DNA of 35,706 nucleotides from CAZEBW01 sp964510205 (GTDB taxonomy: Bacteria > Chloroflexota > Anaerolineae > VGOG01). A model generated the notes under the pieces. That model worked only from the letters and a program-made list of their open reading frames with translations, did not search any database and was not told the DNA's origin. The stretch lies in assembly GCA_964510205.1 (NCBI GenBank), contig CAZEBW010000034.1:1-35706 (forward strand). The letters run 5' to 3'. The position numbers and the translations under genes are program-made. Shown piece after piece: positions 30,393-35,706 of the stretch (position 1 is the first letter of the stretch; every line of letters starts with the position of its first letter).

Positions 30393-30637
30393 CCCTGGAA
30401 AGCCTCCTCCAGATATTGATCGTGTTCCGTGGAGATGTCCGATGCTCCTGAATGGAATCGGCCTGCAGCGGCGATAGCCCGTCTACGGCGTTCCTCCATG
30501 TCGATCTCCCCCGCTGACCGGATCAAGACACCTACACTTTGACGGATCAGTTCAGCGACGGATACCTGACGAGCGGAGGCTAAATCCCTCAAAGCTCGCG
30601 CTTGCTCTTCCGTCAATTGCACCTGCGTTCGGATCAT
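30389..30637 (-). CDS. Ribbon-helix-helix-type antitoxin (module 2)
   Basis: An 82-residue protein. MIRTQVQLTEEQARALRDLA and SVAELIRQSV form the CopG-like ribbon-helix-helix; the rest (MEERRRRAIAAAGRF, HDQYLEEAFQG) is the toxin-binding tail. ATG 30637 has GGGAGG 5 nt upstream. It is followed by its toxin with a 4-nt overlap. The promoter lies in the 65-bp spacer after the thiP stop. Confidence 0.85.
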   Translation of the reverse strand: MIRTQVQLTEEQARALRDLASARQVSVAELIRQSVGVLIRSAGEIDMEERRRRAIAAAGRFHSGASDISTEHDQYLEEAFQG

Positions 30638-30647
30638 GACTGCCTCC

Positions 30648-30700
30648 CATTATGCTCACATGCTTGCCATAATGATAACACATAATCCACCAGTGGTCAA
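30648..30700 (-). promoter_or_regulatory. Promoter and operator candidate of toxin-antitoxin module 2
   Basis: TTGACC (30700-30695), a 17-bp spacer and TATCAT (30677-30672) on the minus strand. Inverted arms CATTATG (30648-30654) and CATAATG (30668-30674), two helical turns apart, overlap the -10. Confidence 0.65.
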
Positions 30701-30702
30701 AC

Positions 30703-32496
30703 TCAGAACTCCCCAATCTCTCCATATCTGAAGCGCTCGATGGCCAGGAATCCCACGGCGCAGACCAGCATCAGCAAGGTGCTCATGGCCAGAGCCTGGC
30801 CGTAGTTGATGGCTCCCGGTTGGCCCAGGAAGCGATAGATGACCAGCGGCATGGTCGGCATCTGCGGACGAGCTACGAACACCGTGGCTCCGAACTCGCC
30901 CAGGCTGACGGTGAAGGCGAACACTGTGCCCACCAGCAGGGCGCGTCCCACGATGGGCAGGTCCACCTCCCGCCACACTCGCCAAGACGAAGCCCCCAGC
31001 ACCCGCGCTGCCTCCCGCAGGTGGGGGTGGATGCCCCGGATGGCAGGCAGCAGCGAGCGCACCACGAACGGAAAGGCCACCAGGGTGTGAGCCAGCGGGA
31101 TCAGCAGCGGTGAGGCGCGCAGGTTCAGCGGCGGCTTGGCCAGGGCGATGATGTAGCCGAAGCCCAGCGTGACGGCCGAAGTGCCCAGAGGCAGCATGAA
31201 GACGGGCTCGAGGAGTCGTCCCAGCCGACCGCGCCGGCGGGCCAGCCCTGTGGAATGGGGACCAGTCCACAGGGCCAGCAGCCAGGCGCTGAGCAGGCCC
31301 AATGTCAGAGCCAGCCCCACCGTGGCCCCACCGAAGAGCAGCGAATTGCGCACCGCCAGGAGCGGCGGCACGAAGAAGATGGAAGCCTGCTGGTTGACGC
31401 TCAGCTCCCGATAATAGGCCAGGCTGTAACCATGCGGGCCGGTGGAGAGGGAGCGTTCGACTAACGAGAGCAAGGGGACAACCAGCAGCACGATCATGGC
31501 CGCCACGTTGGTCCACACCATCCAGCGCTCCCCCCAGGTGCGGGGCCGGCGGGCGGTGATGCGGCGAGGGCGCAGTTGCAGTGGCACGGTGAGGCGCTGT
31601 TGCAGGCGGGTGTAGGCCACCATCAGCGCAAACGTGCAGCCGATCTGGAGCAGCGACAGGGCTGCTGCCACCGGCAGGTTAAACAGATTGACCGCCTGGC
31701 GATAGATTTCCACCTCCAGCGTGGCGTAGCGGGGGCCGCCCAGGATCAGGATCACTCCGAAGCTAGTGAAATCGAACAGGAAGACCAGCAGCGAGGCAGT
31801 GATGAGCGCGGGGCGCAGCAGCGGCAAGGTGATCTCCCAGAAGGCCCGCCAGGGCGAAGCGCCCAGCATTCGCGCTGCTGCTTCCAGTTGTGGGTTCAAG
31901 TTGGCCCAGAAGCCGCCCACCATCCGCAGGATGATGGTGTAATTGTAGAACACGTGGGCCAGCAGGATGATGGCTAGGGTGTGCATCAGGTTGATGGGTG
32001 GGTGGTCGAGGCCCAGGCTGGCCATGAGAATTCTGTTGATCCAGCCCTTGGGTCCCAGCAGGGAGGTGAAAGCCGCCGCCACCACCATGGTCGGCAGGAC
32101 GAAGGGGATGGTGGTCAGCGCTTGCAGCAGCGACTTGCCTCGAAACTGGTAGCGAGAGAAGACGTAAGCCGCTGGCAGGGCTGCCAGCAGCGTCAACAGG
32201 GTCGAAAGCGCTGCTTGCCAGGTGGTGAACCACAGCGTCTGAACGTAGTACGGCGTGCTGACCAGCCCCCGCAGCGCGGTCAGCGCCAGCCGTCCCTGCG
32301 GGACCAGGCTCAGCCGAAAGATGGAGAAGAGCGGGTAGAAATAGAACAGAGCCAGGAAGGCCAATGGAGCAAGAAGCAGGAGGCAAGAAGCAGGAATCTT
32401 GCCTTTTGCATCCTGCATCGCGCCTCTTGCATCCTGCACCCTTGCCTTTTGCATCCTGCACCCTTGCCTCTTGCATCCTGCATCTTGCTCCCTCAA
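30703..32496 (-). CDS. thiP: Thiamine-type ABC transporter permease (fused two-permease protein)
   Basis: A protein of up to 597 residues with about twelve membrane segments and two ABC-permease loops: EAAARMLGASPWRAFWEITLP in the first half and EAARVLGASSWRVWREVDLP in the second. This is the ThiP/FbpB architecture, two permease domains in one chain. Preceded by thiB and thiN under a TPP riboswitch, it is most likely the thiamine permease. The start is unclear: TTG 32496 overlaps the thiB stop (TTGA), while ATGs at 32454 or 32418 lie further in. The first roughly 35 codons are a 22-bp tandem repeat that gives a basic, Gln-rich tail. The homologous protein begins at LLLLAPLAFLALFYF. Confidence 0.9.
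   Translation of the reverse strand: MREQDAGCKRQGCRMQKARVQDARGAMQDAKGKIPASCLLLLAPLAFLALFYFYPLFSIFRLSLVPQGRLALTALRGLVSTPYYVQTLWFTTWQAALSTLLTLLAALPAAYVFSRYQFRGKSLLQALTTIPFVLPTMVVAAAFTSLLGPKGWINRILMASLGLDHPPINLMHTLAIILLAHVFYNYTIILRMVGGFWANLNPQLEAAARMLGASPWRAFWEITLPLLRPALITASLLVFLFDFTSFGVILILGGPRYATLEVEIYRQAVNLFNLPVAAALSLLQIGCTFALMVAYTRLQQRLTVPLQLRPRRITARRPRTWGERWMVWTNVAAMIVLLVVPLLSLVERSLSTGPHGYSLAYYRELSVNQQASIFFVPPLLAVRNSLLFGGATVGLALTLGLLSAWLLALWTGPHSTGLARRRGRLGRLLEPVFMLPLGTSAVTLGFGYIIALAKPPLNLRASPLLIPLAHTLVAFPFVVRSLLPAIRGIHPHLREAARVLGASSWRVWREVDLPIVGRALLVGTVFAFTVSLGEFGATVFVARPQMPTMPLVIYRFLGQPGAINYGQALAMSTLLMLVCAVGFLAIERFRYGEIGEF
32395..32481. repeat. 22-bp tandem repeat in the thiP N-terminus
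   Basis: On the minus strand, four units of GCAGGATGCAARAGGC plus 5-6 bases (22, 22, 21 and 22 bp), starting at 32481, 32459, 32437 and 32416. The 21-bp unit shifts the frame, so the encoded peptide differs between units. Each unit contains a TGCATCCTGCA near-palindrome. Confidence 0.88.
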
Positions 32497-33557
32497 TGCA
32501 ACACCGTCTCCGTCCAGGCTTCAATCCACCTTTCCCGGTTCTGCTCAATTTCCTCTGGGCTGATCCGGGCCGGCTTGGGCGGCACCTCGGCGAACTGGAA
32601 CACGTCCGGCAGTTCGGCCTGCGGGTTGGCTGGGAAGACCCACATGTGCAACGGGATGTCGGCTTGGAAGGCTGGGCTGAGCATGAAGTCCACCCACGCC
32701 TCAGCCAGGTCGCGGTTGGCGGTGCCTTTCAGGATACCCACGAACTCGATCTGGCGGAAGCAGGCCCCGTCGCCCAGCACGTTGCCGGTGGGTGGCTCGG
32801 TGTACGCGCCTTCGCTGAAGTAGACCTCGGCAGCGGGGCTGGTGGCGTAGCTGACCACGATGGGCCGGTCGCCATCGCTGGCCGCGCTGAACTGGCCCCA
32901 GTAGGCGTCCTCCCAGCCGGCGGTGACCAGCACGCCGTTGTCCCGTAGCTTGGCCCAGAAGTCGAGGTAACCCTCCTCGCCGAAGTAGTCCACCGTGGCC
33001 ATCAGGAAGGCCAGTCCCGGCGACGAGGTGGCCGGATTCTCCACCACGGTCTGGCCCTTGAACTCCGGTTTGATCAGATCCTCCAGGCTCTGAGGCGGAG
33101 TCCGTCCTTGTTCTTCGAAGTAGGCTTTGTCGTAGTTCAGGCACACGTCGCCGAAGTCCACCGGGTTGAGCCGGTGTTGGGGGTCGAGCTCCAGGTCGTC
33201 GGGGATGTCGGCCAGGGCGGGCGAGGCGTAGGGTTCAAAGATGTCGGCTTGGATAGCCCGGCTGAAAAACGTGTTGTCTACCCCGTAGAACACATCGGCT
33301 AGAGGGGCGTCTTTGCTGAGGATGGCCTGGTTCAGCGCGGAGCCGGTGTCGCCCGATTTGAGGAACTTGACCGTGGCGCCCGTTTCCGCCTCGAACTGGG
33401 CAATGACCTTCTGGCTGGCGTCGAAGCTATCGTGGGTCATCACCGTCAGGGTGCGCGGGCCGCTGGGGGGCGGGGTGGGGGCCAGCGTCCCCTTGGGCCC
33501 GCAACTGGCTGCTGCGAGCAGCACGCCTACTAGAAACAAAAGCGTCATCCTTCTCAT
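32493..33557 (-). CDS. thiB: Thiamine ABC transporter substrate-binding lipoprotein
   Basis: A 354-residue binding protein with a lipoprotein signal (lipobox AASC, Cys19) and a Pro-rich spacer. The ThiB/TbpA pattern follows: MTHDSFDASQKVIAQFEAETG, DVFYGVDNTFFSRA, PVDFGDVCLNYDKAYFE, VVENPATSSPGLAFL, GWEDAYWGQFS and VVSYATSPAAEVYF. It captures thiamine or its phosphates outside the membrane. ATG 33557 has AGGAGG 5 nt upstream. Its first 131 nt lie within the open 3' end of thiN in another frame, and its stop overlaps the thiP TTG by 4 nt. Confidence 0.95.
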   Translation of the reverse strand: MRRMTLLFLVGVLLAAASCGPKGTLAPTPPPSGPRTLTVMTHDSFDASQKVIAQFEAETGATVKFLKSGDTGSALNQAILSKDAPLADVFYGVDNTFFSRAIQADIFEPYASPALADIPDDLELDPQHRLNPVDFGDVCLNYDKAYFEEQGRTPPQSLEDLIKPEFKGQTVVENPATSSPGLAFLMATVDYFGEEGYLDFWAKLRDNGVLVTAGWEDAYWGQFSAASDGDRPIVVSYATSPAAEVYFSEGAYTEPPTGNVLGDGACFRQIEFVGILKGTANRDLAEAWVDFMLSPAFQADIPLHMWVFPANPQAELPDVFQFAEVPPKPARISPEEIEQNRERWIEAWTETVLH

Positions 33558-34221
33558 GGCAACCTCCTTTCACGTCTCGCGTTTCACTATTGTGTATGAT
33601 CACGGCCAGCAGCAATCCCTGGCCTATTCGGACCCGTGCCTGTGGTGATGTGAGGACATTGCTGACCCCTCGGCTTGGTCCCAGGCACAAGGCGCCGTCT
33701 TTCAGGGCGTACTCCAGCCCCTGGGTGTAGATGCCTGTTACCTCCTTTGTCAGAGGTAGGAGAGAGAGGATATCGCCCACTTGGCCTTCGATGAGCGCCT
33801 CGTCTCTGATGAGGAAGACCTCTTGATTGCCGTCGAGGATCTTGGCCTTCACAGGGCGCAATTCCGGCAGGGCCAAGAGCAGGACATTGGCCAGGGTGTG
33901 GTCGAAGCGATTTCCCAGCGCCCCCAAGATGAGCACTTCTTGGGCTCCTTGCTCGACAGCATATTTCACAGCCAATTCCAGGTCTGTCTGGTCCTTGTGG
34001 GCTGGGTGGGTGATGAATTGGCAGCGCTCTTTTTCCAATTGAGAGCGCAGGCTTTCGTCGAAAGAGTCCAGGTCGCCGATGACGACATTGGGGGTCAGGT
34101 CCAAGGTGAGGGCGTTCCTGGCTCCGCCGTTGGCGCAGATAACCAGATCCGCTGCACGGATGGGGTTTCGATGAAAGTCGCCGTCGTGAATCTGTCCGTT
34201 GGCGATGATGATGGCCTTCAT
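33427..34221 (-). CDS. thiN: Thiamine pyrophosphokinase
   Basis: A 264-residue reading; the enzyme converts thiamine to thiamine diphosphate with ATP. Motifs are ADLVICANGGARNAL, VVIGDLDSFDE, HPAHKDQTDLELAVKYA, GALGNRFDHTLANVLLL and GPSRGVSNVLTS. ATG 34221 has GGGAGG 5 nt upstream, just after the riboswitch terminator. The family fold ends near LLLAVIIH (residue 210), but there is no stop there. The frame continues 54 residues, most of it across the thiB start in another frame, giving a basic Gln/Pro-rich tail. Either the original stop was lost or the overlap is real. Confidence 0.93.
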   Translation of the reverse strand: MKAIIIANGQIHDGDFHRNPIRAADLVICANGGARNALTLDLTPNVVIGDLDSFDESLRSQLEKERCQFITHPAHKDQTDLELAVKYAVEQGAQEVLILGALGNRFDHTLANVLLLALPELRPVKAKILDGNQEVFLIRDEALIEGQVGDILSLLPLTKEVTGIYTQGLEYALKDGALCLGPSRGVSNVLTSPQARVRIGQGLLLAVIIHNSETRDVKGGCHEKDDAFVSSRRAARSSQLRAQGDAGPHPAPQRPAHPDGDDPR

Positions 34222-34243
34222 TATACCCTCCCAATCGGCGTCG

Positions 34244-34284
34244 AAAAAACAAGGCCGCCTAACTTGGACAAGGTTGGCGGCCTC
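34244..34284 (-). terminator. Terminator hairpin of the TPP riboswitch
   Basis: On the minus strand AGGCCGCC pairs with GGCGGCCT around an inner AAC/GTT-closed loop, followed by TTGTTTTTTCG. It sits between the riboswitch and thiN, giving a transcription-termination switch. Confidence 0.9.
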
Positions 34285-34296
34285 GTGAGAATCGCA

Positions 34297-34428
34297 TTGC
34301 TTCCCTCCGCTGGCATTGTCCAGGTCAGGTTCAAGGGGTCGAGGCATTTGGCTTATGGCAGATAGCTGATGGTATTATCTGCGGGCCCGGCCTCTTCTCA
34401 GCTTGGCTCACCAAGCTCCCCCAGCCGT
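34297..34428 (-). promoter_or_regulatory. TPP (thi-box) riboswitch with an extended P3 arm
   Basis: The conserved core on the minus strand is GGGGGAGC, then CTGAGA (34401-34396), CCTTGAACCTGA (34336-34325) and AATGCCAGCGGAGGGAA (34317-34301), the standard thiamine-diphosphate aptamer order. The P3 arm is lengthened. A GAGGC/GCCTC stem (34394-34390, 34345-34341) encloses a second stem GCAGATA/TATCTGC (34382-34376, 34364-34358). It is followed by a terminator and controls thiN, thiB, thiP and probably the ATPase. Confidence 0.95.
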
Positions 34429-34459
34429 TTTTCGGTTACAGTGAACTCAATCTTCCTAT

Positions 34460-34487
34460 ATTATACACCGAAAAGAATTGATGTCAA
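34460..34487 (-). promoter_or_regulatory. Promoter of the thiamine operon
   Basis: On the minus strand TTGACA (34487-34482), a 16-bp spacer and TATAAT (34465-34460). The predicted start near 34453 puts the riboswitch at the 5' end of the transcript. Confidence 0.8.
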
Positions 34488-34562
34488 ACAGCAAAGAACC
34501 TGTTGATTCGATTCGTATTTGGCAGAGGTTAGGGTTCAGGGTGAATTTCCTTCAATTGGCAC

Positions 34563-34591
34563 TTGACAAACATCTTCTTTTTTGGTATAAT
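34563..34591 (+). promoter_or_regulatory. rRNA promoter P1
   Basis: TTGACA at 34563-34568, a 17-bp spacer and TATAAT at 34586-34591, all 12 consensus positions matched. It lies about 280 bp before 16S. Confidence 0.85.
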
Positions 34592-34758
34592 ATACGTGCA
34601 GTTAGGAAGTTGATCTCGCTCGCTTTTGGCGAGAAGATCTGACAAAACAGGGAAAGGGGGTAAAGAGTCGAAAGCTTGAGGTGAGTTTCACAAAGTGATG
34701 GACTTTTTGTCTCCGCCGGTGTTGAGTTCACGCATCGGTTTTTTTGTCCAAGTTGGAT

Positions 34759-34787
34759 TTGACAAATTATCAGAGGCATGCTATAAT
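34759..34787 (+). promoter_or_regulatory. rRNA promoter P2
   Basis: TTGACA at 34759-34764, a 17-bp spacer and TATAAT at 34782-34787, again a perfect match. Tandem with P1, 196 bp downstream, as in many rRNA operons. Confidence 0.85.
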
Positions 34788-34806
34788 CCTGTGTACTTGG
34801 ATGTAA

Positions 34807-34818
34807 GCACCTTAACAA
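34807..34818 (+). promoter_or_regulatory. boxA-like antitermination site
   Basis: GCACCTTAACAA resembles the rRNA boxA (GCTCTTTAACAA) and lies between P2 and 16S, where the NusB/S10 complex would act. A TTTTGG-GTT-CCAAAA hairpin follows at 34848-34862, a possible processing stem. Confidence 0.5.
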
Positions 34819-34870
34819 CTGAAGAGTGGTAAGAAGGCAGTGTGGAATTTTGGGTTCCAAAAGTCAAATC

Positions 34871-35706
<836 letters not shown>

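Noticed and set aside
30656..31516. 286-codon minus-strand frame inside thiP
   Set aside because: It is an alternative frame of thiP; the thiP frame has clear permease motifs and membrane segments.
32395..32481. Palindrome-containing 22-bp units suggesting a CRISPR array or an iteron origin
   Set aside because: There are no spacers and no replication or cas gene nearby, and the array overlaps the thiP coding start.

Overview
The window looks like a piece of a Chloroflexota (Anaerolineae-type) chromosome, probably from a metagenome. The evidence is a 16S rRNA 5' part with Chloroflexi-like signatures, a lipoprotein with the VEKEV-type linker common in that phylum, frequent GTG/TTG starts, and intergenic spaces full of short palindromic or low-complexity repeats. 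No tRNA, CRISPR array, phage or complete transposase gene was found.

Left part (1-9040, mostly + strand): the 3' end of a lipoate-ligase-type gene, then ylxP (DUF503), a DUF3467 protein, a translin-family protein, and two overlapping or adjacent small membrane proteins that each carry half of the Cas4-type nuclease signature. A 445-bp repeat-rich spacer leads to hisS, nadK, a B-box zinc-ribbon membrane protein and recN. Behind recN lies what looks like the two ends of a clostripain-like gene with its middle missing, then a VOC-family gene with its own consensus promoter and terminator.

Middle (9158-23085, all - strand): transcription runs right to left. An IclR-type regulator with two overlapping consensus promoters and a palindromic operator starts a run of about 11 kb: a PotD/A/B/C-like ABC importer, HyuA/HyuB hydantoinase-oxoprolinase subunits, a saccharopine-dehydrogenase-like protein and a 2,4-diaminopentanoate-dehydrogenase-like protein, closed by a terminator. 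This reads as one uptake-and-catabolism operon for an unknown small nitrogen compound, possibly a cyclic amide or polyamine/amino-acid derivative. Downstream, a separate promoter with a structured leader drives an NfnA/NfnB-like flavoprotein pair.

Right-middle (23116-27902, - strand): a small membrane protein, a large flippase-like protein fused to an exported N-terminal domain through a 21-bp tandem repeat, ssb with its own promoter and terminator, and a nucleotide-sugar epimerase, suggesting a cell-envelope polysaccharide theme.

Right (28008-34487, - strand): a thiamine operon under a TPP riboswitch with a transcription terminator: thiN, thiB, thiP and an ABC ATPase. Two complete vapBC-type toxin-antitoxin modules, each with its own promoter, sit between the permease and the ATPase. 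A 143-bp MITE-like element with 18-bp terminal inverted repeats and a 9-bp target duplication is inserted exactly at the stop codon of the ATPase and leaves its protein end unchanged. Divergent from this operon, tandem consensus promoters drive a 16S rRNA gene cut by the window end.

A recurring theme is short repeats that lie inside reading frames (lipoate-ligase linker, ABC permease N-terminus, ThiP N-terminus, flippase linker) and possibly inside structured RNAs (riboswitch P3, 16S helix 6).
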